A DNA stretch of 64,000 nucleotides from Benincasa hispida (Eukaryota > Streptophyta > Magnoliopsida > Cucurbitales > Cucurbitaceae). Within the stretch, counting starts at the first letter, position 1, and each line of letters starts with the position of its first letter. Shown here in pieces: positions 48,169 to 59,812 of this stretch. The notes beneath the pieces are model-generated. The model saw only the letters and a program-made list of their open reading frames with translations. It had not been told where the DNA came from and did no database searches. The stretch spans positions 15,964,338 through 16,028,337 of the forward strand of contig NC_052350.1 of the NCBI RefSeq assembly GCF_009727055.1. Reading direction: 5' to 3'. Both the position numbers and the translations under genes were made by a program.

Positions 48169-49338
48169 TTGACCTTAGAAGATACAAAGTCCACGTTGCT
48201 TATGAGAGAGAACCATCAGAATGCAAGAAATTTAGTTACAGAAAGTCATGCATCTAGGTTAGCTACTACAAGAAGCAAAGGACATAGGAATTCTGGTAAG
48301 CAGAAGTCGAATCAGAATAAAAGGTCTTCAAAATCAAAGGGTTCTAGATCAGATGATATTTATAACTATTGTAAAGAAAATGAGCATTGGAAAACCGAAT
48401 GTCCTAAGATAAAAAGGAATCAGGAAAAGAAGAAAAAGAGTAACAAAAGGGAAGCATCCGCCTCTGTTGCACAAGTTGAGATTGATTCTGAAGAAGTCAA
48501 GATCGATTCTGAAAGAGATCTAGCTTTAATTGTGAATGAACAGCCACATTCTGATGATGTGTGGGTTCTTGATTTTGGGACATCTTATCATATGTGCCTA
48601 AATAGAGAGTGGTTCTCAACCTATCAGCAAATAGATGGAGAGAATGTTAGCATGGCTAACGGTGCTGTATGCAAGATAGTTAGAATCGACTCAGTCAAGA
48701 TACGAACACATAATGGTGCCTTCTACACTTTAAAGGAGGTTAGGCATGTTCCACTAATGAAGAAGAGTTTGATATCCTTTAATGTACTTGATAGCAAGGG
48801 TTACATTTTTGAAGGTAAAGGTGGAGCAATGTATGTCTATAAGGGTTCTGAGGTAGTTCTGAAAGGCATAAAACGTGGAACACTGTATTTTCTATTAGGT
48901 TCCATAATAACAGGTTATGCTGCTATTGTATCGTCAGTCGTTCACAAGGATGATATGACTAAGTTATGGCATATGAGACTTGGTCATATGAGTGAAAAAG
49001 GGATGCAAATTCTGTCAAAAAACGATCTTCTTTGTGGGCATAAGGTGCAGGATTTTGAATTTTGTGAATATTGTGTATTTCGGAAGCTTCATCGCAGCAA
49101 GTTTCCAAGAGGTGTTCATCGTACAAAAGGAACACTTGATTATATTCATTCAGACTGTTGGGGACTTTCCAAAGTTGAATCTATTGAAGGCAGTACATAT
49201 TTTTTGTCTATAATTGATGATTACTCAAGAATGACTTGGGTGTTTATGATGAAACATAAAAGTGGAGCCTTCAAGAATTTCAAGCAGTGGAAGATATTGA
49301 TTGAAAATCAAACTAGGAAGAAGATCAAAAGGCTGTGA
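48169..49338 (+). pseudogene. Copia knuckle, protease and integrase N-terminal half
   Basis: Open frame of 389 codons. The zinc knuckle 48361-48402 reads Y-NYC-KENEH-WKTEC: the first Cys is Tyr (48361-48363). The protease motif DSG reads DFG at 48571-48579. The pre-integrase zinc region is present (WHMRLGHMSEKGMQIL, CEYCVFRKLHRSKF), then HSDCWG (first catalytic Asp) and IDDYSRMTWVFMMK. A TGA at 49336-49338 stops it just before TDNGLEF (second Asp). Confidence 0.88.
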
Positions 49339-49827
49339 ACTGATAATGGTCTAGAATTCTGTCGATATGAATTTAATGAGTTCTGTAAAGTTGAGGTTGT
49401 TCACCATCATACTGTTAGGAATACTCCACAGCAAAATGGGGTTGCAGAACGTATGAATCAAACGTTGTTGGAGAGAGCAAGATGCATGCTCTCTAATGCA
49501 GGGTTGGCTAGAAAGTTTTGGGCAGAAGCAGTGAATACATCAAGTTATCTGATCAATCGTGGACCTCACACAGCTATTGATTGTAAAACACCTTACGAGG
49601 TGTGGTCTAGTAAGCCTGCAGATTATTCTTTATTAAAAGTTTTTGGTTGTACTGTCTACTATCATGTTAATGAGGGTAAATTAGAACCAAGAGCTAAAAA
49701 GGGTGGGGATAGAGTTAAGAGATATAGAATTTGGTCACCTTCTGAGAATAGAGTCATACTTAGTAGGATTGTGATATTTGATGAAAATTCCATGCTTAAC
49801 TCAAATGTAAAGCCTTTTGTGACGTGA
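49339..49827 (+). pseudogene. Copia integrase C-terminal half
   Basis: TDNGLEFC (second Asp) at 49339, then TPQQNGVAERMNQTLLERAR with the catalytic Glu, and KVFGCTVYYHVNEGKLEPRA. The frame is open from 49453 to a stop at 49825. Confidence 0.88.
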
Positions 49828-50019
49828 TGTGGGAGAAAGTAATAGTGTTGATAAACAGGTGAAGATGCAATTCACGTCAGCTGTGAATGAATTACAACAT
49901 CAATGTAGAGAAGATCAACACGTTACTACAGAAACTGATGTGCAACCAGAAATTAATGTGCCTAGAACGTCAGAAGTTAATTTGCCTGAGAATTCTAGAT
50001 CACGAGTAGATCAACCAAG

Positions 50020-50997
50020 TATAGCTCGTGATAGAACTAGAAGAGTTGGTGTTGGACCTCCTGTGAGGTATGGTTTTGAAGATATGGTTACTTTTGCATT
50101 GCAGGTTGCTGAAAAGGTGGATCCTCATGAGCCATCCACCTATAGAGAAGTTGTGTCATGTGGTGAGTCTGCTAAATGGCTTGCTGCTATGGGGGATGAG
50201 ATGGAATCTTTTGACAAAAATCAGACTTGGGAGTTAGTTAAACAACCAAGGGAGAGAAAAATTGTCACTTGTAAATGGGTCTTCAAAAAAAATGAGGGAA
50301 TATCACCTTCAGAGGGCATTAAATATAAAGCTCGAGTTGTTGCTAAAGGGTTCACACAAAAGGAAGAAGTTGATTATAATGAGATCTTCTCACCAGTAGT
50401 CAGACATACTTCTATAAGGGTGTTACAAGCTATAGTAGTACATCAGAATTTGGAACTTGAACAACTAGATGTGAAGACAGCTTTCTTACATGGAGAGTTG
50501 GAGGAAGAGATTTATATGACCCAACCAGATGGGTTCCAGTGTCCAGGTAAAGAAGATTATGTTTGCAAGTTGAAGAAATCTTTGTATGGGTTAAAGCAGT
50601 CTCCAAGGCAGTGGTACAAATGATTTGACAGCTATATGATTAGACTTGGCTATAACAGAAGTCCATATGATTGTTGTTATATCACAACAAAGCTGATGAT
50701 GGTTCGATGATTTATCTACTTTTATATGTAGATGATATGCTCATAGCTGCAAAGTCCAAGTCTGATATTCTGAAATTGAAGAATCTTCTCAGTGCTGAGT
50801 TTGATATGAAGGATTTGGGTGCTACTCAGAAAATTCTAGGTATGGAGATTTATAGGGACAGAGGTAAGAATAAGCTCTTCTTGTCACAGAAAGGATATAT
50901 TCAGAAAATATTGTCCAGATTTTGTATGTCATCAGCTAAGCCTATAGATACTCCTAGTGCTGTAAATGCTTGTTTGACATCTGAGTTTTCACCATAG
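50020..50997 (+). pseudogene. Copia reverse transcriptase
   Basis: CKWVFKKNEG, FSPVVRHTSIRVLQAIV, LEQLDVKTAFLHGELEEEIY and CKLKKSLYGLKQSPRQWYK, then a stop (50621-50623). The frame returns with LLLYVDDMLIAAKSK; the YVDD is at 50725-50736. FDMKDLGATQKILGMEIYRD follows. Two lesions only, so RT decay is modest. Confidence 0.9.
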
Positions 50998-50999
50998 TC

Positions 51000-51680
51000 T
51001 GAAGCTGAGAAGGAGTACATGTCTCGAGTTCCTTATGCTAGTGTAGTAGGAAGTTTGATGTATGCTATGGTTTGTACTAGTCCTGATCTTGCCCATGTTG
51101 TTAGTGTTGTCAGCAGGTTCATGGGTCAACCTGGAAAGTAGCATTGGCAAGCCGTTACGAGGATTTTTCGTTACCTTAGAAGTACATCTGATGTTGGTCT
51201 TGTTTATGGGAATTGCACAGAGTGTTTGGTGACTGGTTATTCTGATTCTGACTATGTTGGAGATCTTGATAGTAGAAGGTCTATAACTGGCTATGTGTTC
51301 ACTCTGGGTGGTTCTGTTGTTAGTTGGAAACCTTACAACCTACAGTTACTTTGTCTACTACTGAAGCAGAGTATATGGCCTTGACAGAAGCTGCTAAAGA
51401 GGGAATATGGCTTAAGAGGTTAGTTGGTGATCTTGGTTTACATCATGATCAAGTTGTTGTATATTGTGATAGTTTGAGTGCAATAAGCCTAGCCAAGGAT
51501 CAAGTTCATCATGAGAGAACTAAGCACATAGATGTAAGATATTACTTCTTAAGAGGTGAGCAGAGAGTTAAAGTGATGAAAATTAGTACTGTTGATAACC
51601 CTGCTGATATGTTCACCAAACTGGTTCCACAAGGCAAGTTCCAACATTGTTTGGACTTGCTGAATGTTTTAAATTGTTAG
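51000..51680 (+). pseudogene. Copia RNase H
   Basis: [52 protein letters not shown] and [20 protein letters not shown], ending DLLNVLNC just before the 3' LTR. It is shifted by a 1-2-nt loss near 51325. Confidence 0.88.
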
Positions 51681-51803
51681 TGGTCTCCTTTGTGGGATAC
51701 TTTGAGGCATGAGGGAGAAGTCTGGGTACGTCTGGCGATATTGATTTATGTTGCATTTGATACATCTGTTATCTGGGAGAGAATTCAAGTCAAGGTGGAG
51801 ATT

Positions 51804-52172
51804 TGTTGAAATGCCTTGAATCTGTTTGCTTCGAACAACCTAGTACGGGGGTCTCGCTGAGCCAGAGTATAGGGGCGGCATGCCCTGGTGGGGGTTCGCC
51901 CCCGAAACCTATTCAAATTTTATATTCAGCATATTTATTTATTTGCAATTATTTACGATTTTGACCCTAGGGTTTAGAACAGTGTGATATATAAACTCTC
52001 TAACCTAAAGGCGTCGTTCTTGATGTAATTCTGAAAACATTCTCTCGAAATAATATTGTTCTCCCTCTGCCCATGGACGTAGCTAACACACTGTTAGTGA
52101 ACCACGTATATCTATGTGTCGATCTCCCCTACTCTACGTTCCTTTTTGTGTTCTTTAATTGTCGATTTCACA
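51804..52172 (+). repeat. 3' LTR of the 47-52 kb Copia
   Basis: 369 bp, same termini as the 5' LTR. Confidence 0.9.
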
Positions 52173-52650
52173 ACTAGCTTTAAGATGATACTATTTTCCA
52201 TATAAATTGAGATTGATAAGAAAGTTTTGGTTGATAATAATCAATGGATTACTATGAGAAAGGAAGTTCTAAAAATTGATGACAATTATGAGTTTTTAGC
52301 TGAAATGGGTTTTCAAACCACTAGATCTATGTGCTCATAGTGATTATCCACATACTATGTAAGTGTGTCTCCATAGTATACTAGTGTGCCTAGGCCGCAG
52401 GGAATGTAGGGGAATGTCGGGGCCCCATTAGATGCCGAATTTGGATTCCAAATCCTGGACCTTAAGCATTACATTACTGGAGCACCCAAGTCATAGAGGA
52501 TGCAGAGGAATTTCGGGGCCATTAACTGCTAAATCTGAATTCCAAATCTTGAACTTGAGGCATTATAGATGTTATAGATTGTCCTATGTGCACGTATAAC
52601 ATGGATTACTCTATTGTGCGTGAAAGAATTGAATCCCGTATAGAAGCGCG
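52173..52650. other. No gene seen
   Basis: Unassigned DNA between the Copia and the next LTR. It has a weak internal repeat (GGAATGTCGGGGCC near 52405 and GGAATTTCGGGGCC near 52508). Confidence 0.4.
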
Positions 52651-54510
52651 TGAATGTTGGTGCCACTATTTTTTAAATCGTATGGAATTCGAGAAAATCA
52701 GAGAAATAAATATGCATAGATGCAGTATAGGATAAGCATACATTTTAACTAGTATTAAGCATGCTAAGTATAAGAAAAACATAAAATAGAAAGACAGAGA
52801 AACCCACCCTTGAAGATTGTCTTCTTGGTATTTCTTTTGCAAGCACTCCTTCCACGTACAAAATCGATGGGACACTACCATTAGTATCTTCCCCGCTATT
52901 CTCTGGCAAGGAACGGATGATGGGATCCATGATATTGTGAAAGATTGGGAAGAAATAAGAAAATTTCTCGCAAAAAACTTTTTTTTTTTAAGTTCTTGGA
53001 ATTTCTTCAAAGAATATGAGAGTTTTTTTTAGAATACCAAAATACATGTATCTTTTCTCTACAATCCACGCCCAATTCAGAGAGAAAAATGTATTTTAAC
53101 TGGAGGAGGAGTCCTCACACACATATTAGATAATTCCCCATGTGAGTTATCTTGTTTAAATTATTTATTTAATTTTATATATATTAAATTTAATTTAATA
53201 TATAATTAATTAATTAATTATCACATATTTAATTAAATTTATATTTGATTCCTATTAAAATATGTTTCTTTCTCGTACCCTATAGTTTTAATATGAATCT
53301 CATTCATATTAATTAATATTTGAATCTCATTAAAAAATAATATTCTCTCATATTATATACAAATTATTATTATCTCATATTATATAGTTTAATTTGAATC
53401 TCATTTAAAATAAATTATATTATAATATATTTATATACGTTATATTAATTGCATCATATACAATTAATCCCTTAATTAATTTGAACATTTCAAATTATTT
53501 CAAAAACAAATGTTCCTCATTATTACCCTCAATGAGCTTGCAGGGGACCTAATAGACTCGCAGATTAGAAGCTCCAATGATCTGAGATTAACTAATTAAA
53601 CTCTTCAATCATGTTAATTAATATTCATTATCTATGACTAAAGACCCACAATTTCACTCTACGTGAACCTTCACGAATTGCTCGTAATTACAGTTGGGTC
53701 ATATTATCGTTCTACCCCTATAATACCTCTTACTCTTTAAGTATCATTGATCCCTCTAATGAACAATCAGTTTATAGTCCAACCATAAACTAAACTCCTC
53801 TCGAGCCAATGAAAGGGTGAGACCTCATTGCTTAACACTTGGAATCAGCACTTAAAGAAGCAATTCATCTACTTACCCTAAAGACGGGAAGGAGTGAACT
53901 CCATCTTGTGTAACTATGTTTCCAGTTCCCTACTCGAACAAATCTCTAAAATAGTAGGTTATTGAGTCGGCGATTCGGGTCACTCTCACCCATACAAATC
54001 AAAGAATTGTCCTCACAGACAGGAGTCCATAACTCACTCAAGATTGAGGTCGAGTTACTTATGATCATCATATGAAATGTTAATCTCTTCAATCAATAGT
54101 GTCATAAAGAGAGATTAATCATTTCGTAGTTTGGTCTTATACAAACTCTTTGTATAGGATACCCTCATTCGCATATCTTCACATGAACAATTTGGATTAG
54201 ATCGTTTGTAATACTTGCAACTCTTGTAATATTTACAAAGTGAGTCATATTCGTAGTATCACTAGGATAAGACACTCAACTTTATCTATATACTACAAAC
54301 TATTTAAGTTATTACTTGAACATGATTCGCTTGTATGCCTACCGCATACTATTCAAGCTACATAAAATAACCTTGGATCTTAGTTTATTGGATTGAGTTA
54401 ACGCAATCTAAATGTCAAATAAAAGAACTCCTTATTTTATTAAATAAATAGTTTGTCTATATAATTTAAAAACAACAAGAACCAAGAGATTTAGAACACA
54501 AACCCCAACA
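52651..54510 (-). mobile_element. Solo long LTR (family A), minus orientation
   Basis: Starts TGAATGTTGG and ends AACCCCAACA; flanks GCGCG (52646-52650) and GTGCG (54511-54515) match at four of five positions. Landmarks match the LTR at 1-1167 in the same orientation (TGTGTAACTATGTTTCCAG near 53908). No internal coding follows, so this is probably a solo LTR of 1860 bp. Reading frames at 52666-53032 are inside it. Confidence 0.7.
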
Positions 54511-56032
54511 GTGCGTTAGAAATTACTCTACCAAAACAGACAGAGATTTGGTAAGTCTAGTAATGAATTTATTGTAGCTTGATTGTGTGTGTATGTGTGT
54601 GTATATATATATATATGTTTTTTTTAGTTATGGTTATTGCATACCCTTACGCTGTTATATTCATGCCAAGTATTAAGTTCATAGTGTTACGCTAAGCTTA
54701 ATCTCCATTTCTAAAGAAAAGAAAAAAGTGGGTTTCCCTAAAAGTTGTTTCTTAAATTAACTTATTACTCATTCGGCTTTTAAGGTGACCCTTTCTTCCT
54801 AATTTCCTTTCACTAAGTAGCAATTGAGTTTCCAGCCAACCTATCGAGATTGACATCTGTCACCACCTCGTTGACCACAAATCATTTTGTATGTGCATTC
54901 GTTTTTAGATGCTTCGTTTTGTAGTTTGAGTAATTATTATCTTTTAATGACATAGTCCAATTTGGGTGTATTGGTAGGTTGTAAATCACAATGCTTTTGT
55001 ATCCAGATCTTAAATGTCTGAGTTATTTATGGTTGGAAAATCTAAACAGGTCAGGGGATGTGTGCAATGAAGCACATTTGTGATAAAATTGGAGATTAAA
55101 ATAAGTTCTCTCCAAGTGTTTATAAACTTCATTTGCAGGTCTGTTTTATTAAATTTTTAGGGAAACTCTACTAAAAATTTTATGGATTTGAATTTATAAA
55201 GTTTATTTCTATTTCGTTTTAATTAAAATTGGACAATGGATCTCATAATCTAATTGAAATATATTGTTAGCATGTCACGTCCTGGGTTAGGTAGGAAATT
55301 TTTGGAGCGGGGTGAGTCAGAACTCATCCTCATGAAGTTTCAAAGTGATGTAGAAGTGTAGGGGTCATGTTGTTGGGAACCAAGATAAGGAAGAAAGATG
55401 TGGTGTTACATTGTGATAACTTTTAACTTAGGATATGGACAAGGTTGAGCCTCAGGACTTGGCCTAGAACAGAGGCAAGTCGGCTAGAGTTGCATATGAG
55501 GAAAAATGCACGTATAGGCGACGTGTATGGCCGAATGAAATTCAATTCCGCATGAGTTAAGTTCAATTGAAAACCAAAAGAACCTCATCTACGTTATGAC
55601 GAAGCTACAAAGTTTCCCTTAAGGTTGATCATGATCCATGAATGGAAATCATAATGTCACACTGTTGAAGAAATACAGTCATGACATTGGCATCCCTTCT
55701 TTCGTAGATTTTGGGTTATGTTGTTGACCTTGCAATTTGACCTTCTTCTATTAACCCTTTCTATTTTTCTATTTGTGCTTCTACAATATGTTTTGTTGTG
55801 TCCTTTGATTCCTTTAGTGTCTCGTCCAACTATTTCTAGTTTGTAGGCCAATCATTTTTTTGTCTTTGTGGATGAAGACAAAAATGAGAGGATTGTTTAT
55901 TCTTGGCGTTGATTTTAGTCTCTAACAAATCCTCTCCTTTTATTGTGCGAGTTCTATACTATACGGGGAGACCTATAGATCATGAAAATCCTGTTGTGTT
56001 ACTACTATAGTTTATGTTTGATGTGGAACTTG
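54511..56032. other. No gene seen; (GT/TA) microsatellite
   Basis: AT-rich DNA with (GT)n(TA)n at 54583-54617. From 55272 TGTCACGTCCTGGGTTAGG looks like a Gypsy-type LTR start, but no matching end was found. No coding. Confidence 0.4.
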
Positions 56033-56812
56033 GAAAAATGGGATGGATGACCCAAAATAAAAGGTCCAAATGAAATTTGACCTCAATTTATAAAACAAAT
56101 GAAAAATGGATTTTTGCTTACATCATCTACTTGTGAAATTACCACTGTAACCTCTAAAGGACTCTTCTTCCTCCTTCGTTTTCCAACTTTTTTCACTTCT
56201 TCTTCTGCCCGCTTCTTCTCCTCCTTCCTCTGCATGTTTCTTCTTCATCATCTTCTTCTTTTGCCTTCTTCTTCTTTCTTCTTTTGCTTTTTTCTTTTTC
56301 TTTTTCTTTTTCTTCTTTTTCTTTCTATATCTTTTCTGCCTTGTTCTTTTCTTTTTCTTCTCTCCCCCCGAACCAAAGTTTGAAGCAAGACCAAAGAGCG
56401 AGCCAAAGAAGAGAGAGGAAGAGAGAAGCGAGATCGAGATGGGAAGCAGAAGAAAAAACGTGAAGTGAAGAGAAAGCATGAATTGAAGAGAGAGAAGTGA
56501 GATCTAAAGAGAGGAGACAGAAGAAAAATCAAGATGGAGAGAAGATTGAGATCAAGAAGTGAAATGAAAAGAAATGGTGAATTGAGGAGAGAGAAGTGAG
56601 ATCTATAGAAGAGAAGCAAGATCGAGGAAAGAGAGTGAGAAACCTGACCGAGAAGCAAGAGCGATCAGACTATTAGGTCAGGTCAAGCGAGATTTTTGGG
56701 GTCAAAGTAGTAAATTCACACGTTGCTTATATAAACATAAGACCAAATTTCATTGCTTTTGAAGCTTGAACCATTTTTACTTGGTACAAGTCATCCGAAC
56801 AAAAACCCCAAT
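56033..56812. mobile_element. Non-autonomous MULE-like element
   Basis: The left end GGAAAAATGGGATGGATGAC resembles the MULE end at 4598 (reversed, GGGAAAATGGGATATAT). The right end, reversed, reads GGGGTTTTTGTTCGGATGAC, and both ends share AATGAAATTTG(A/G)(C/T)C about 45 bp in. The body is strand-asymmetric: CT-rich 56160-56350, then GA-rich 56385-56650 with GAGAGAAGTGAGATC repeats, as in the leaders at 3940-4080 and 23560-23675. No transposase. Long frames here are low-complexity. Confidence 0.5.
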
Positions 56813-56958
56813 AGTAGTTTATTCTTGATTTTGTTTTTGCTTTTATCGTTTTTGTTGGTTTTAACCGGGACCACGAGCTGAGGTCTTCCCTTTGTTGTTT
56901 TTGCTTTATGACAATTTCACTGAAATAAAACTATCCCTTGCGGGAAAAATAATTGAAA

Positions 56959-56969
56959 TATATATATTT
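56959..56969 (+). promoter_or_regulatory. Possible TATA box of locus D
   Basis: TATATATATTT about 130 bp before the locus D ATG. By position only. Confidence 0.3.
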
Positions 56970-57020
56970 GGCTAAAAGGAAAGGAGTATGAGATCTAGAT
57001 GTAGCCTCATCCCCTTGCCA

Positions 57021-57066
57021 CCAAAAAGAAAAAGGAAAAGGAAAAGGAAAAGGAAAAGGAAAAAAC
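57021..57066. repeat. (GGAAAA)n microsatellite upstream of locus D
   Basis: Five or six GGAAAA units ending about 31 bp before ATG 57097, probably in the 5' UTR. The other PP2-B loci lack it. Confidence 0.9.
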
Positions 57067-57096
57067 AGTAAAATAGATGAATCACTCTTTTGATTC

Positions 57097-58846
57097 ATGG
57101 ACGAGGATGGAACTGGAAGAAGAAACGATGGAGGGAACGAAGGACCAACCAATTTCTCCTCTCTGCCGGAAGGAGTAATAGCAAACACATTGTCGCTCAC
57201 CACTCCATTCGATGCCTGCAGGACGTCGGTAGTTTCCCGGGCTTTCCATGCGGCGGCGCAGTCCGATATCGTGTGGGACAGATTCCTGCCTAACGATTTG
57301 GACGATTTTATTTCTCGGAGAAAACCTAGTGGCCTGAATTTTGATCCAATTAAAAGTTCAAAGAAGGATATCTTTTTCTCCCTTTGCAATAGCCCACTGC
57401 TCATTGATGACGGCAAGAAGGTAAGCTTTCCAATTCATTCGATTCCTAAATTGGTGGTGGCCGGAGCTGGATGAATGATCGGTAGAAACAACTCTTATTC
57501 CTGCCTTTGCCATCATAGAAAGCCCTTCTCTGTATTGTAACAAAACCAATACTTTCCAGAATGGTTAGTCTCACAAAATACATTTCAATCAAATTCCAAA
57601 AACATTAAACCTAATTTTATTATAATTCCTCTTTTACCATACCATACTTATGCTTGGATTCCTACAGAAACTTTTGAATTCTTATTTAGCAGTGTTCACT
57701 GGCATTTCAATGAATGGTTGATGTCGAAAATCCACTTTTAAAAATATCTGTTATGTCTGAAGTTTAAGAAACTTGTAGAATATGAAATTTTTATAAGGGC
57801 AGAAGGGTTTTAACTTTGGATGTCTGTAAAGTTGTAAATTGTGATCCATTTAAATATCACTTGTAGATTATATATTCTGAGGTTAAGTTATACTTCGGTT
57901 TCTATGCTTATAACTTGTTCTCTATTATCTTTGACGTATTGAGCTTGAATGGACAAGAAATGTTAATCCGCTGGCCTGGCCCCGATTTCAGGTGCAGATC
58001 TAATTGAATTGTGAAGTATAAACCATATAGTTCTATATATAAAGCCATTATGTTTATATGCATACCTTTTGTCAGCTGTTGAATTAATGTAGCTGCTCTG
58101 CACTTTCTCTTTGTATGCAATAAATTAAGTGGATTCAATCGTTGGTATGTGTAGCAGAGCTTTTCATTGGACAAGCAAAGTGGTAAGAAATGCATAATGC
58201 TTGGAGCAAGGGACCTTTCTATTGTTTGGGATGATACCTCTGTGTATTGGGCCTGGGAATCTCATCCTGAGTCAAGGTTTTAACTTTAAACAATTGGCTC
58301 AAGTCCCATTCTTTATCTTTTGTTTCTTTTCCTCCCAATTTTGATAATTTGCCTTTCAATGTGGTTGTGAAAATCAGGTTTGGTGAAGTAGTAGTTATTC
58401 TCAAGGTGTGGTGGCTTGAAATACGTGGAAGGATAAGCAGTGGAATGTTGTCTCCTGCAACAACTTATGCAGCTTATGTTGTGTTCAAGATGAGGGAACG
58501 TAGATACTTCGGATTCAATATAGATCCTGTTGATGCCATTGTGGGAATTGTTGGTAGTGAACATTCTATGAAGACCGTTTGTTTGGACCCTTATTTGGAC
58601 GATACTCATCAACGACGCCGACGTGTGACACGGGCAGGGAGCAATCTACCTATGAACAACATGTCAAGGTTGGAAGAGCCAAGGGAGAGACATGATGGCT
58701 GGTTTGAAACCGAGTTGGGAGAGTTTCATAATGATGGTGGAGATGATGAAGTTGAAATCATTCTGAAGGAGGTTAGGTGTAATGATTCCAAGAATAGCCT
58801 CGTTGTTCAGGGTATAGAGATTAGGCCTAAAATCAACCCTGTATAG
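57097..58846 (+). CDS. F-box protein PP2-B-like, locus D (intact)
   Basis: Best-preserved copy. Exons 57097-57420, 58158-58276, 58378-58846; 303 aa, normal for F-box/PP2-B proteins. Introns are 737 and 101 bp, both GT-AG (GTAAGCTT...GCAG; GTTTTAAC...TCAG). The F-box is at about residues 20-66 (FSSLPEGVIANTLSL, VSRAFHAAAQSDIVWDRFLP). The PP2 domain runs from about 109 to the C-terminus: SGKKCIMLGARDLSIVWDD, VWWLEIRGRISSGMLSP, TYAAYVVFKMRERRYFGF, RHDGWFETELGEF and VVQGIEIRPK. F-box contacts SKP1 in an SCF ligase; the PP2 domain of relatives binds N-acetylglucosamine-type glycans. Target and glycan are unknown here. KQSGKK replaces KWSGKK of the paralogues. Confidence 0.92.
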
Positions 58847-59812
58847 ATGAACTTTGGCGAACTTCAAAACCGTGTTATTACTTTTAGCGTCATCATAGGA
58901 CATCCAAAAACGTTGCTTTTTATTGTATATATAGAGAAGTTTTAGAAAAACTGTATAGTAAATTTCAATCTGATTGTTGCTAATTTTTATTTAGTACGTT
59001 TCTTTCACATACCAAACTCAGAAACTATTCTCTTCCTGTTGGGATAGTTTCTTGAATTTTTTTATAACTAACACAAAGTCGTAGATAGTCCTCACTATGT
59101 TTTGTTTTAATACAATGATGAAGGTGGGAGGATCTGAATCATGAACTTTTTGATCATTAATACATAAAGAATGTCAGTTGAACTATGTTTGTTTTGACCG
59201 TCACAATCATGTTTTGCAATTTTTAATCTAAATTTCACAAGGTTTAATAATTTACTCTAAACTTTCTATTTTGTAAACTTCGACTTTTGTATCTTTTAAC
59301 TCAAATAAGAGTAAAATTTTCCAAATTTTTCCTAATTTTAATTTTTTTTTTTAAAAAAAAAAGCAAGTTATGGACAAAAATGAAGATTGATCATGCACTT
59401 TTTTTTCCGTAATAGAGATCATCTACAAAATTGATAACTAAATAATTATGTCAAAACTCATAAATTCTTTTATTTAAAAAATCTACTCAAATGTCATTTC
59501 ACTCCATCAACATTATATTATGGTATGTAGAAATAATGTCAAAATGAGCAAAGCACAAGTGCCGTAGAAATTATTTTTTTTGTGTAAACAAATTTTTAAA
59601 ATTAAAATTAATTGATTTTTTTTAATTTAGAAGATAAAATGAATGTGCTCATCAGTAGAGTACATTTTCAACATTATTATTTTTTAATTTATTTTTAAAA
59701 TATATTAATTTTGAAACTTTATTTGTGAAAACATGAGTTATACAATTTTTTTAACTAATCCTTTGTCCCTAAAAAAGATCAACAAGTTCAGTGTACTTCT
59801 GTCGTTGAAACG
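58847..59812. other. Intergenic DNA between loci D and E
   Basis: 966 bp, AT-rich, containing the D 3' flank and the E promoter region. No coding or RNA gene seen. Confidence 0.6.

Larger units (their letters stand above)
47227..52172 (+). mobile_element. Copia retrotransposon, nearly complete, defective
   Basis: 4946 bp, LTRs 47227-47601 and 51804-52172, termini TGTTGAAATG ... GATTTCACA. The primer-binding region ACTGGTATCAAAGCC follows the 5' LTR. A purine tract AAGGTGGAGAT precedes the 3' LTR. Domain order gag, protease, integrase, RT, RNase H. Target duplication is unclear (GCTT before, ACTAGCTT after). The LTRs differ at roughly 20-30 positions and a 6-bp indel, so it is an older insertion. 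Stops in gag, integrase and RT prevent a full polyprotein. Confidence 0.93.

Noticed and set aside
52666..53032. Frames of 60-115 codons on both strands
   Set aside because: They lie in a family A LTR and lack domains.
56099..56658. Lys/Glu-rich or Phe/Leu-rich proteins
   Set aside because: Both strands of a CT/GA-rich repeat stretch; no domain.
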